Shown piece by piece: positions 43,349-52,185 of a stretch of DNA of 64,000 bases. This DNA is from Halonatronomonas sp964558325 (GTDB lineage Bacteria > Bacillota > Halanaerobiia > Halanaerobiales > Halarsenatibacteraceae): positions 5,998 through 69,997 of the forward strand of contig CAZLCX010000010.1 of assembly GCA_964558325.1 (NCBI GenBank). The letters are read 5' to 3'. Made by a program: the position numbers and the translations under genes. The notes beneath the pieces were generated by a model that was not told where the DNA came from, did no database searches, and worked only from the letters and a program-made list of their open reading frames with translations. The number at the start of each line of letters is the position of its first letter. Position 1 is the stretch's first letter.

Positions 43349-45031
43349 TTAGTTACCGGCCATTATGGCTTCAACATCTTCCTGAACTTCACCGGTAGGT
43401 TTGATATCAAACTTATCGACTAAGACATTTAAGACGTTTTCTGAGACAAAAGCTGGAAGACGGGGTCCAAGCCTGATCCCCTTGACACCAAGTGATAGGA
43501 GGGCAAGTAAGACTATTACAGCCTTCTGCTCATACCAGGCAATATCATAGGAGATTGGAAGATCGTTGATATCATCGACACCAACAGCCTCCGCCAGTTT
43601 CTGGGCAATTACAACTAGTGAATAAGAGTCATTACACTGACCGGCATCAAGAACTCTTGGAATTCCGCCGATATCTCCTAAGTCAAGCTTGTTATAGCGA
43701 TACTTGGCGCAGCCAGCAGTCAGGATAACTGCATCATCTGGAAGTTCTCTGGCAACATCTGTGAAATATTCACGGTTCTTTAAGCGGCCGTCACAACCAC
43801 CCATAACAACAAAACGACTGATATCTCCATTCTGAATGGCTTCAATTACTTTATCAGCAATTGAGAGGACTGTATTATGGGCAAAACCACCATGAACGAT
43901 ACCTGTCTCTAATTCTTCTGGAGGAGCAGCATTTTTAGCAGCTTCAATTACCGGGCTAAAGTCTTTACTGCCGCCCTCTGGGCGATCGGCAATATGGGTC
44001 ATGCCATCGAAACCAACCACACCGGTTGTAAAGACTCTATCTTTATATGAATCTTTAGGTGGTACCAGGCAGTTTGTAGTCATTAGAATTGGGCCATTAA
44101 ACTTCTCAAATTCTTCTTTCTGTTTCCACCAGGAGCCCCCGTAATTTCCTTTAAGATGGTCATATTTTTTAAATTCTGGATAGGAGTTAGCAGGTAACAT
44201 CTCGCCATGGGTATAAATATCAATACCTGTATCCTTAGTCTGCTCTAATAATTCTTCGAAATCTTTAAGGTCATGGCCGCTGACTAAGATGCCCGGGCGA
44301 TCGCCAACACCGATATTAACTTCAGTTGGCTCTGGATGGCCATAGGCTGAAGTATTGGCTTCATCCAATAAGGCCATTGTCTTAACTCCATACTCTCCAC
44401 ATTCCAGGACAAGACCGGTCAATTCATCGGCAGTTAGGCTGTCATCTAAAGTCGCTGCCAGGCCTTTCTGCATAAAGTTGAAAATATCTTTATCTTTTTT
44501 ATCCAGGATATAGGCATGGTCATTATAGGCTGCAATACCTTTAATACCATAGGTTAATAATTCTCTCAATGAACGGACGTCTTCATCTTTAGTTGTTAAG
44601 ACGCCGACTGCAAAGGCTTTATCTTCATACTCATCTCTGGTTCCCTTCCAGGTTGCCTGAGGTGGCAGACTGCCTTTGTATTCAGAGCCATGCTCTTCTT
44701 TGTATAATCTATTAAATTTCTCTGCTTCCTTTTTTCTAATTTCCTGGGCTTCATCGATTAACTCAACGAAATCATCTGAGTCAAAATTTGTATTGGTAAC
44801 TGTGGCAAATAATCCCCTGGTAATAAATACATCGGTCTCTTCATCGGTATCTGAGCCCAGTTCTCTTAATTTCTCACCATAGAATGAAATCCCTTTAAGT
44901 ACGTAGACCAACAGGTCCTGAAGATTGGCTGTATCAGCTGTCTTTCCGCAGACACCCTGAACTGTACAACCTTCATTTTTAGCTGTCTCTTCACACTGGT
45001 AACAAAACATCTTATAATCCATTTTTTCCAT
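43349..45031 (-). CDS. hcp: Hybrid cluster protein (Hcp)
   Basis: This iron-sulfur-oxygen enzyme reduces hydroxylamine and, in cells, NO, and guards anaerobes against nitrosative stress. The N-terminal cysteines are Cys10, Cys13, Cys22 and Cys28 (spacing 2-8-5), the [4Fe-4S] pattern of class I rather than the [2Fe-2S] pattern of E. coli. Hybrid-cluster residues include VVMGGCDGR, ILTAGCAKYRYN and DAGQCNDSYS. The length (560) rules out the shortened class III. It follows AGGAGG and has a CRP/FNR-type site at -41.5, and its terminator is clear. Confidence 0.96.
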   Translation of the reverse strand: MEKMDYKMFCYQCEETAKNEGCTVQGVCGKTADTANLQDLLVYVLKGISFYGEKLRELGSDTDEETDVFITRGLFATVTNTNFDSDDFVELIDEAQEIRKKEAEKFNRLYKEEHGSEYKGSLPPQATWKGTRDEYEDKAFAVGVLTTKDEDVRSLRELLTYGIKGIAAYNDHAYILDKKDKDIFNFMQKGLAATLDDSLTADELTGLVLECGEYGVKTMALLDEANTSAYGHPEPTEVNIGVGDRPGILVSGHDLKDFEELLEQTKDTGIDIYTHGEMLPANSYPEFKKYDHLKGNYGGSWWKQKEEFEKFNGPILMTTNCLVPPKDSYKDRVFTTGVVGFDGMTHIADRPEGGSKDFSPVIEAAKNAAPPEELETGIVHGGFAHNTVLSIADKVIEAIQNGDISRFVVMGGCDGRLKNREYFTDVARELPDDAVILTAGCAKYRYNKLDLGDIGGIPRVLDAGQCNDSYSLVVIAQKLAEAVGVDDINDLPISYDIAWYEQKAVIVLLALLSLGVKGIRLGPRLPAFVSENVLNVLVDKFDIKPTGEVQEDVEAIMAGN

Positions 45032-45069
45032 TTTTTTATAACCTCCTGTATTCTGATTGATCTACTAAT

Positions 45070-45112
45070 ATTTTATGACATAAAAACTGAACTGGCTATG
45101 ACATTTCTCACA
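45070..45112 (-). promoter_or_regulatory. hcp promoter with CRP/FNR-type site at -41.5
   Basis: On the minus strand TGTGA-N6-TCATA (45097-45112) differs by one base from the TGTGA-N6-TCACA consensus of CRP/FNR-family regulators. Its centre is 41.5 bases before the start expected from the TAAAAT -10 (45070-45075), the class II activator position. There is no good -35, as expected for an activated promoter. A 7-1-7 palindrome TTTTATG-A-CATAAAA (45071-45085) overlaps the -10. HcpR, a CRP-family sensor, is the likely regulator; its gene is not in view. Confidence 0.65.
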
Positions 45113-45115
45113 TTC

Positions 45116-45670
45116 CTAAAATATTTTCGAATCAACTTTCAGGCTATCTGGTAAAGCCTTTAAAATCAGGAGTGCTATACCACCTCCTGCCAGAGCAGTA
45201 TAAAGCTGAGGAAGAGACATCATCTGAGCCACTGGTTCTGGAACCTGGACCATAAAATTGACTGTCCAGGCCAGGATAAAAAATTTAACCAGGCCCCCGG
45301 CAATAACTGCTAAAATTGTTGGAACTGAGAAAACTTTTAGCTCTGCTGTTGCAGGCCTGGTCCTTTTACTGCTCCAGCTAATAAAAAAGAAGATTATAGA
45401 ATAAAGAGCATTCCCAAATACAATCGCTGGAATTAATGGACCTAATGGCGGCGGTAATATCCCTCTGATAAAGGCAATTATCGGAGTGAAGGCTCCGATT
45501 ATAACTGCCGCTACTGGTCCAATCAGCCCGACTGCTATTAATAAAATAGCATTGATTGCCGGCCCTGTTACAGGCTGAGGCAAGCCACCCATCTGAAAGG
45601 CCAGGGCAGCGGCAAGGAGGATAGCGGTTCTTGTCCAGAATTTAGTTGATGTTAAGGATATATCAGCCAA
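45116..45670 (-). CDS. Small integral membrane protein, ECF S-component-like
   Basis: This 184-residue protein has five or six hydrophobic segments, with FQMGGLPQPVTGPAINAILLI near 25-45 and a Pro/Gly-rich loop GILPPPLGPLIPAI near 69-82. The size and the pattern resemble substrate-binding S components of energy-coupling-factor transporters, but I see no fixed vitamin-binding motif. No ECF ATPase or T component is nearby. It lies four bp after the DUF368 gene and 20 bp before the hcp control site. Function is unknown. Confidence 0.65.
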   Translation of the reverse strand: MADISLTSTKFWTRTAILLAAALAFQMGGLPQPVTGPAINAILLIAVGLIGPVAAVIIGAFTPIIAFIRGILPPPLGPLIPAIVFGNALYSIIFFFISWSSKRTRPATAELKVFSVPTILAVIAGGLVKFFILAWTVNFMVQVPEPVAQMMSLPQLYTALAGGGIALLILKALPDSLKVDSKIF

Positions 45671-45674
45671 AATA

Positions 45675-46466
45675 TCACTTTCCTTTCTGTCTGGCAGTAA
45701 CCATGGTAAAGAGCAGGACTAAGACAAAACCGAGCAAGAAGTAAAATAATTCATACCGACCAAAATAATCTGGAATGACTGCTGGTACTGAGCCTAAAAT
45801 CAGGCCGCTTAGAGTCATCATCATCGGTCTCCTTAAGTTCTTTAAAAGCCAGGTGATTAGCCAGGCAAAAAGAACAAGACCTATCACCAGGCCCAGACCG
45901 AAGGCTCCTAATGTAAGTATATCAAAGGTGGAAATTGCAGTCAATACTGGCCTGTAGACTCCTAAAATTACAAGAACTGTCCCTCCGCTGATACCAGGGA
46001 GTATCATTGTCATACTGCCTAAAAGACCGCCAATGAATATCTGAAAATAATCAGTTGATGATGTAACTGCTGCCGCTGTCTGGTTAGCTGAAAAATAATA
46101 GGCCAGGGCAAAACCAAACAGGATAGTGGCAATATCTAATAAGATTTTGTTATTTCGGCGAAAACCTCCGGCTTCCTTAACTGTAACCCTGGTTGAGGCT
46201 AAAATCATCCCGGCAATAAATGAATAGACTGCTGCCGTATATAGGTTAAATAACCGGCCCATCACGACTGCACCGAAAAATGCTCCCCCTGCTGCTCCCA
46301 GCCCAAAGGGGATCAGAAACCTTAAATCAATTTTTTTAATTGCCCTTAAAAGGGGCTCATAAACATAGAGAATAATCGCAACAGTACCTCCACTAATACC
46401 TGGCAGGGTATTTGCAACTCCCAGGGGAAAACCCTGGAGCAGCAGTCTTGTCTGTTTATTTAACAA
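45675..46466 (-). CDS. DUF368-family membrane protein (PopT-like polyprenyl-phosphate translocase family)
   Basis: The 263-residue protein has about eight membrane segments and two copies of the family signature: GVANTLPGISGGTVAIIL near 17-34 and SMTMILPGISGGTVLVIL near 151-168. DUF368 proteins have been shown in other bacteria to recycle undecaprenyl phosphate across the membrane. The setting beside envelope polysaccharide genes agrees. The start is TTG, overlapping the end of the phosphorylase gene by eleven bases, so the two are coupled. Confidence 0.85.
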   Translation of the reverse strand: MLNKQTRLLLQGFPLGVANTLPGISGGTVAIILYVYEPLLRAIKKIDLRFLIPFGLGAAGGAFFGAVVMGRLFNLYTAAVYSFIAGMILASTRVTVKEAGGFRRNNKILLDIATILFGFALAYYFSANQTAAAVTSSTDYFQIFIGGLLGSMTMILPGISGGTVLVILGVYRPVLTAISTFDILTLGAFGLGLVIGLVLFAWLITWLLKNLRRPMMMTLSGLILGSVPAVIPDYFGRYELFYFLLGFVLVLLFTMVTARQKGK

Positions 46467-48756
46467 GGGGCACCTCGACTGACTGGCTGGCTGTTAGCCT
46501 AAAGTCTTTCTGATAAATATTAAGGGGAAGCTCAGGTCCAGACTTTAGCTCAATTGTAACTTTGTCTGAACCAACCCTTACTGAAAGTATGCTATGATTG
46601 ATGTTGAGCTGAAAAGAATAACCCTGCCAGTTTTCTGGAATAAATGGTGAAAAACTCAGCCTGCCATCTCTCATTTTCATGCCTGCAAACCCATGAACTA
46701 TTGACATCCAGGTTCCGGCCATACTGGTGATATGGAGCCCATCCTCTGTATCATTATTGTAGTTATCTAAATCAAGTCTGGCTGTCCTTAAATACAACTG
46801 ATAGGCCTTGTCTTCATACCCAAGCCCTGAGGCTAAAATAGCATGGATACAGGGAGATAGGGAGGACTCATGGACTGTCTTGGGTTCATAAAAGTCGAAG
46901 TTTCTTTTGACAGTATCCAGGTCATATTTTTCCCTCAGGAAATACAAACCCTGTAAAACATCAGCCTGTTTGATATAGCAGGACCGAAGAATCCTGTCCC
47001 AGGACCAGTTCTGATGGAGGGGCAGGTCTTCTGCTGGAATCTCTGAAGCTGGTTTTAAGACTTTATCTAAATAACCGTCCTGCTGTAAAAAGATTCCCCT
47101 CTTCTCATCTACAGGATAATAGATATTATCAATAATATCCTGCCATTTATCGATTTCTTCTGCCCTTAATTCAAGTTCAGCTAAGACTTCCTGATACCTG
47201 GCTGGAACTTCCTTTTTCATCCTATTAAGAGCCTCAATTGTAAATTCTAATGTCCAGGCGGCCATTCTGTTGGTATACCAGTTATTATGAACATTATTTT
47301 CATATTCATTTGGTCCAGTTACCCCAATTAACATGTAAACTTCTTTTCTGGGATTATAATGGACTCTATCAGCCCAGTATCGGCTAACCTCCGCCGCTAC
47401 CTCTATCCCGTAATCATAAAGATACTGATAATCTCCAGTATAATCGAGATAGTTTTTAATTGCATACACGATAGCTCCATTCCGATGGATCTCTTCAAAG
47501 GTAATTTCCCATTCGTTATGAGATTCCTCGCCATTCATTGTCACCATGGGATAAAGGGCACCTTTAGAGCCGAGTTTGGCTGCATTTTCTTTGGCCTTTT
47601 CCAGATGGCGGTAGCGGTAATATAATAAGTTTTGGGCTATCTGATTATCGCTGGTATTTAAATAAAAGGGCAGGCAATAGGCCTCTGTATCCCAATAGGT
47701 TGCCCCACCATATTTTTCACCGGTAAAACCTTTAGGTCCTATGTTAAGACGGGGGTCATGGCCGGTATAGGTCTGATATAACTGAAAGATATTAAATCTA
47801 ATCCCCTGCTGGGCTTCAGCATCTCCTTCTATGACGATATCGCTCTCTTTCCAGATATCCTCCCAGGCTTTTTTATGATCGCTGAATAATTTTTCTTCAC
47901 CTGTAAGATAGGCTTCTGCTGATAACTTCTGGGCCCTCTGGGCCACCTGATTATCCTCATAATCTCTATTAGTTGTCAGCCCTAAATATCTGGTAAGTTT
48001 AACTTCTTCCCCAGGCTCGGCCTCAAATTCTGCAGTCTGTTGAATATATTTTTCCCTGATATCATGGCTTTGATTAAGTGGTTCTTTGCTATATTGATAA
48101 TTTACTGCAGCAGAGACAAGATACTCAGTCTTTTTGGTCTTCATTGTTAAAGAGGCCTTATCATCTAAGGCTATTTGATCTACTCCATCCCAGAAGACTT
48201 CGCCATAATTGGCGTCTTCATTGGTAATGGTGCCGTCTAAATGGGGTGATAATTCAAGCTGGGCAGTATGGTTTAAAGGTCTGACCTGATAGGTTATAAC
48301 ACCGATCTCCCGCTGGTCCATACTTAAAAACCTGCGGCTAATTATCTCAGTCTGCCTGTCCTGGTGGTCTTTGACAGTAAATTTCCGCTGGAGCAGGCCA
48401 AGTTTCATATCTAAAGTCCTCTCAAAATCTACAAGCTGCCAGTTATCAGAGGCCAGGTCTAGCTCGATTCCATTAATTTTAACTCCTAATCCGATAAAAT
48501 CAACAGCATTGAGTACTTTGGCAAAATATTCAGGATAACCGATCTTCCACCAGCCAACTACTGTCTTATCTGGATAATAAACCCCGGCAACATAGGTTCC
48601 CTGGAGTGAGTCTCCAGTATATTTTTCGGCAAAATTACCTCTGAGCCCCATATGACCATTGCCCAGGCTCATTACACTTTCAACAACTCTATTCTCTTCT
48701 GGGTTAAAGCCCTGCTCGATAATCTTCCATTTATCTACTTTAAAATAATCTCTCAT
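46456..48756 (-). CDS. Glycoside hydrolase family 65 disaccharide phosphorylase
   Basis: This cytosolic enzyme probably phosphorolyses an alpha-glucosyl disaccharide to beta-glucose 1-phosphate plus a sugar. The 766-residue protein has the GH65 plan: N-terminal beta-sandwich, then an (alpha/alpha)6 barrel with GATYWDTEAYCLPFY and the general-acid Glu in GVTGPNEYENNVHNNW, and a C-terminal beta domain. Maltose, trehalose, kojibiose and nigerose phosphorylases share this, so the substrate is open. No beta-phosphoglucomutase is adjacent, which is unusual. I start it at ATG 48756 after GGAGGG. It overlaps the upstream glycosyltransferase gene. Confidence 0.9.
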   Translation of the reverse strand: MRDYFKVDKWKIIEQGFNPEENRVVESVMSLGNGHMGLRGNFAEKYTGDSLQGTYVAGVYYPDKTVVGWWKIGYPEYFAKVLNAVDFIGLGVKINGIELDLASDNWQLVDFERTLDMKLGLLQRKFTVKDHQDRQTEIISRRFLSMDQREIGVITYQVRPLNHTAQLELSPHLDGTITNEDANYGEVFWDGVDQIALDDKASLTMKTKKTEYLVSAAVNYQYSKEPLNQSHDIREKYIQQTAEFEAEPGEEVKLTRYLGLTTNRDYEDNQVAQRAQKLSAEAYLTGEEKLFSDHKKAWEDIWKESDIVIEGDAEAQQGIRFNIFQLYQTYTGHDPRLNIGPKGFTGEKYGGATYWDTEAYCLPFYLNTSDNQIAQNLLYYRYRHLEKAKENAAKLGSKGALYPMVTMNGEESHNEWEITFEEIHRNGAIVYAIKNYLDYTGDYQYLYDYGIEVAAEVSRYWADRVHYNPRKEVYMLIGVTGPNEYENNVHNNWYTNRMAAWTLEFTIEALNRMKKEVPARYQEVLAELELRAEEIDKWQDIIDNIYYPVDEKRGIFLQQDGYLDKVLKPASEIPAEDLPLHQNWSWDRILRSCYIKQADVLQGLYFLREKYDLDTVKRNFDFYEPKTVHESSLSPCIHAILASGLGYEDKAYQLYLRTARLDLDNYNNDTEDGLHITSMAGTWMSIVHGFAGMKMRDGRLSFSPFIPENWQGYSFQLNINHSILSVRVGSDKVTIELKSGPELPLNIYQKDFRLTASQSVEVPLVK

Positions 48757-49753
48757 CAAATCCCTCCTTGATTTTCCTGAAAACTTCTTTAACTGTTAGG
48801 TCCTGCAGACATTTATGGTGGCCTAAGGGACATTCATGTTCGCCGCAGGGGCGGCAGTGTAATCCCCAATTGGCAATGATCGGATAATCCTCTTGTTGTC
48901 CGTATGGCCTGTACATGGTTTCAGCAGATGGGCCAAAAATAGTCAGAGCTGGGGTTCTAAAAAGTGCAGCTAGATGGACCGGGCCAGTATCTCCACTGAC
49001 CATAAATTCTGCAGCTGCTGTAATTGCCATTAAATCAGGAATTGAAGTCCTGCCGGCTGTATTATGCAAACGTTTTTCCTGACCTGTAGAAATTTGGGCC
49101 ATAATCTGCTTATTTCTTTCTAAATCTCCTGGCCCACCAGTTAAAACAATATCTAAATCAGTTTCAGTTAATAATTTATCTGCCAGGCTGGTAAATTTAT
49201 TTACTGGCCATCTTTTGGTCGGCCAGCTGCCTCCTGGATTTAAAATTAAATACTTTTTATTTTTTAATCCAAGTTCATTTTTCCTGGCCGGTGATAATTC
49301 AGCAGGAGTTACTTCTGGTAATGCTATATTTTCTGGTTTTTTTATGTTTAAATCTTTTAACCAGTCTAAAAAGTATTCTACCATATGCTGATTTCCAGGT
49401 TCCCAGTCTTTATGATAATGATAGAGATAACGCTGGCCAGAGCGATTATAACCGGCTCTATAATCAGTTGCTATCAGCCTCTGTAAGAGGGCAGTCCGCC
49501 AGTTGCCATGAATATTTAAACTTAATGGGATATCCAGATTTCTTAATTTTTTAGCAAAACTAAATGATTTATTCAAGGGCCAGCTTTTATTATAACTTAA
49601 AGTTCTATCAATGAAATCAAGCTGCCTGGGCAGCTCAATAAAGTTTGAGTTAGCCACTAAAATCAGCTCAGTTTCAGGTCTGGCAGCTTTGATTGCCTTT
49701 AAAAGGGGCAGTGAAAAGACCAGGTCTCCAAGATAGAGAAGATTTATAATCAA
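48740..49753 (-). CDS. Glycosyltransferase family 9 (heptosyltransferase-like)
   Basis: This is a lipopolysaccharide-core type glycosyltransferase with two Rossmann domains. It has ILIINLLYLGDLVFSLP at the start, LNPGGSWPTKRWP in the middle and VSGDTGPVHLAALF for sugar-nucleotide binding, then a Cys cluster HCRPCGEHECPLGHHKC typical of some GT9 proteins. The called TTG start at 49753 cuts into the first strand and has no ribosome site. In frame, an AUA or AUC at 49793-49798 follows a perfect TAAGGAGGAG in the end of the upstream gene, so a non-AUG start is possible. The sugar moved is unknown. Confidence 0.88.
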   Translation of the reverse strand: MIINLLYLGDLVFSLPLLKAIKAARPETELILVANSNFIELPRQLDFIDRTLSYNKSWPLNKSFSFAKKLRNLDIPLSLNIHGNWRTALLQRLIATDYRAGYNRSGQRYLYHYHKDWEPGNQHMVEYFLDWLKDLNIKKPENIALPEVTPAELSPARKNELGLKNKKYLILNPGGSWPTKRWPVNKFTSLADKLLTETDLDIVLTGGPGDLERNKQIMAQISTGQEKRLHNTAGRTSIPDLMAITAAAEFMVSGDTGPVHLAALFRTPALTIFGPSAETMYRPYGQQEDYPIIANWGLHCRPCGEHECPLGHHKCLQDLTVKEVFRKIKEGFDERLF

Positions 49754-49794
49754 AATTTTATCTGCTGTTTGAAATTTATCTTTTAAAGCTTTGA

Positions 49795-52185
49795 TTATAA
49801 CTCCTCCTTATCATCAGCCTTAAGACTTTTGGCAAATAGTTTAATAGCCGTTTCCTTAACTTCCTGAACAGTTATTTCAGTCAGGCAGCGATTGGTCTTA
49901 AGGGGACATTTCCTTTCCCAGCAGTTGATACATGCCAGCTCATCTTTATGGATCACCAGATTATCTTTGCCATAGGGCCCGTGGGTAAGGGGATCTGTTG
50001 GTCCCATCAGGGCCAGACAGGTAGTACCTGCTGCTGCAGCCAGATGGAGGGGCCCTGTATCTCCGCCAATAAATAGGTTTGCTATCTTAGAAAGGCCAAA
50101 TTGCTCTATCAGGCTGAGTTTACCGGCCAGATTAAAAATCCTGCCATCATGATATTGGTCTCTATTTTGATTAATTAAGGGGCCAAATTTTGCATCTAAT
50201 TCACCGGCCTCAGCCGGACCTCCACTTATTACTATATTTATACCTTTATTTAATAAGTCCTCTATTAAATTATAATATCTATCTAAAGACCAGTCTTTAC
50301 TGGCCCAGCTAGACATGGGATGGATGATAATAAAAGCCTCATTTGAGAGTTTCTCAGGAATGTTGCTATTCCAATCAGCAGGCAGGCTGATCCCATATTC
50401 AGGCTCATAGTTATCAGCTAACTCAATTCCCAGGGCCTTAGCGGTTTCTGTTAGATATTTCTCGATCTGATGTACTTTCTGGTCAGTTCCCTTAAATCTT
50501 TTTTGATAGAAAAACCTGCTGGCCTCTTTTCCCCGGGCCGGTCCATAGGTCCTGTCAGGCCCGGTCAGATAAGCTGGCAGGGCACTTTTAAATATCCCAT
50601 GGAGATCAAAGCTCAGGTCATATTTTTCCTTCTGTAACCATTTAATCCAGTCTTTAAAGGAAATTAACCTGGAGGAAAGGGGTAATTTATCCTGACCCCG
50701 CCACTTGCTCTTAGGCAAGACCTTAAGGTTATTAATTCCCTCATGATGCTTAAGCAGCGGTGCTGTCAATTCTTCTACCAGCCAGTCAATCTTATAATCA
50801 GGTCTCTGTTGTTTGATTAAAGAAAAGGCCGGTAAGGTATGGACTATATCTCCAATTGCACTCAATCTGACAAATAACATCTTCTTTTCCCCAGGCCCCA
50901 GGGGAAGCAGTCTTAAAATAGAATCTGTAAGTTGATTAAGTTCTCTGGCTTTATCCTTTATCCTAAGATAACCCTCTCGCCCGGATTCTTTAACTAATTC
51001 CTGGTCTGCTAAAAATTGCTGAATCTTAACTTCCAGTTCCTGATTATCTTTAAAATAATGAATTCCTCTGCCATCCTGGAAATCTTTAAGCAGACTCCTG
51101 ATGTTGGATTGGCTGGGGCCAACCAGGACAGGAACCTGATAACTTAACGGTTCCAAAAAATTATGGCCGCCGACATCGGCGATTGTGCCGCCAATCAGGG
51201 CAAAATCTGCCAGGGAATATATCTCTGTTAAATCACCAATAGTGTCGACTAAAAGGACTTCTGTCTCAGCCAGTAAATCAGTCATTTGATTTAATTCAGA
51301 CCAGAGCTGATACTTTATTGAGTTCTTATTTAATAAATCTTCTAGCTCTGGCTTTCTTTCAATATGCCTGGGGGCAAGTATAAATAAGGGCCGGGGAGAT
51401 AAATTAATTTTTTGATAAATTTTGATTAGTTCTTTTTCTTCAGGGGAATGGGTACTACCGGCCACAAATATTTTTCTATCAGAAAGACTAAATTCTTCGT
51501 TGGAAGATGGTTTTTCTAAATTTAATGCCCCTGCATATTTTAAGTTGACCATCTTTTCCACTTTATCAGGGTTAACTCCAAGTTCAATTAGCCTGCTGGC
51601 ATCTGCTGAACTCTGCATATAAAATTTATCAATTAAATTTAAGAAGGGTTGAAAGAAAAATTTCAGCTTTTTATAATTTGGAAAACTTTTATCACTTAAC
51701 CTCCCATTAACCAGACCAATTTTCACCCCATTAGCGGCAGCCTGATTAATAAGAGCAGGCCACAGTTCTGTTTCAATTAATAATAGAAGGTCAGGTTGTA
51801 ATCTTTTAATAAAAAGCCTGATTAAGGGATAAAAATCAAAGGGGAGATAGGAAATTATATCAAACCCGGCTAAATCTTTAAGGGCCAGGGATCTGCCAGT
51901 TGGAGTCATCACAGTTAATATAAAAAAATAGGGCTGGTCAGATTCAGATTTGAGTTCCTGAATTAGTTGAGCAGCTAACCTTACTTCTCCCACAGAGGCA
52001 GCCTGGATCCAGATTACCTGTCTGCCAGAACTCTTTTTAAACTGGCTCTCCTTAAGGAGCCCAAGCCTTTCTCTAATTTCCTGATGCCTGCCCTGGAGGG
52101 CTAAATAAATAAGGTAGGGCAGCAAAATAAAGATTGTGGCTAAAAACATAATTAAATTATAAATAAAATAAAGTAAAGCTTTCAT
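49795..52185 (-). CDS. waaA: Fusion of Kdo transferase (WaaA, GT30) and GT9 glycosyltransferase
   Basis: One 796-residue chain joins two LPS enzymes. Residues 1 to about 425 are WaaA: an N-terminal membrane helix, QAASVGEV with the catalytic Glu67, LLIETELWP, APRHIERK and GGHNFLEP. It would add Kdo from CMP-Kdo to lipid A precursor. Residues about 435-796 are a full GT9 domain, with MLFVRLSAIGDIVHTLP and IGGDTGPLHLAAA and a Cys cluster near CINCWERKCPL. The next gene is a further GT9. The frame is open throughout with no break at the junction, so the fusion appears real. Confidence 0.92.
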   Translation of the reverse strand: MKALLYFIYNLIMFLATIFILLPYLIYLALQGRHQEIRERLGLLKESQFKKSSGRQVIWIQAASVGEVRLAAQLIQELKSESDQPYFFILTVMTPTGRSLALKDLAGFDIISYLPFDFYPLIRLFIKRLQPDLLLLIETELWPALINQAAANGVKIGLVNGRLSDKSFPNYKKLKFFFQPFLNLIDKFYMQSSADASRLIELGVNPDKVEKMVNLKYAGALNLEKPSSNEEFSLSDRKIFVAGSTHSPEEKELIKIYQKINLSPRPLFILAPRHIERKPELEDLLNKNSIKYQLWSELNQMTDLLAETEVLLVDTIGDLTEIYSLADFALIGGTIADVGGHNFLEPLSYQVPVLVGPSQSNIRSLLKDFQDGRGIHYFKDNQELEVKIQQFLADQELVKESGREGYLRIKDKARELNQLTDSILRLLPLGPGEKKMLFVRLSAIGDIVHTLPAFSLIKQQRPDYKIDWLVEELTAPLLKHHEGINNLKVLPKSKWRGQDKLPLSSRLISFKDWIKWLQKEKYDLSFDLHGIFKSALPAYLTGPDRTYGPARGKEASRFFYQKRFKGTDQKVHQIEKYLTETAKALGIELADNYEPEYGISLPADWNSNIPEKLSNEAFIIIHPMSSWASKDWSLDRYYNLIEDLLNKGINIVISGGPAEAGELDAKFGPLINQNRDQYHDGRIFNLAGKLSLIEQFGLSKIANLFIGGDTGPLHLAAAAGTTCLALMGPTDPLTHGPYGKDNLVIHKDELACINCWERKCPLKTNRCLTEITVQEVKETAIKLFAKSLKADDKEEL

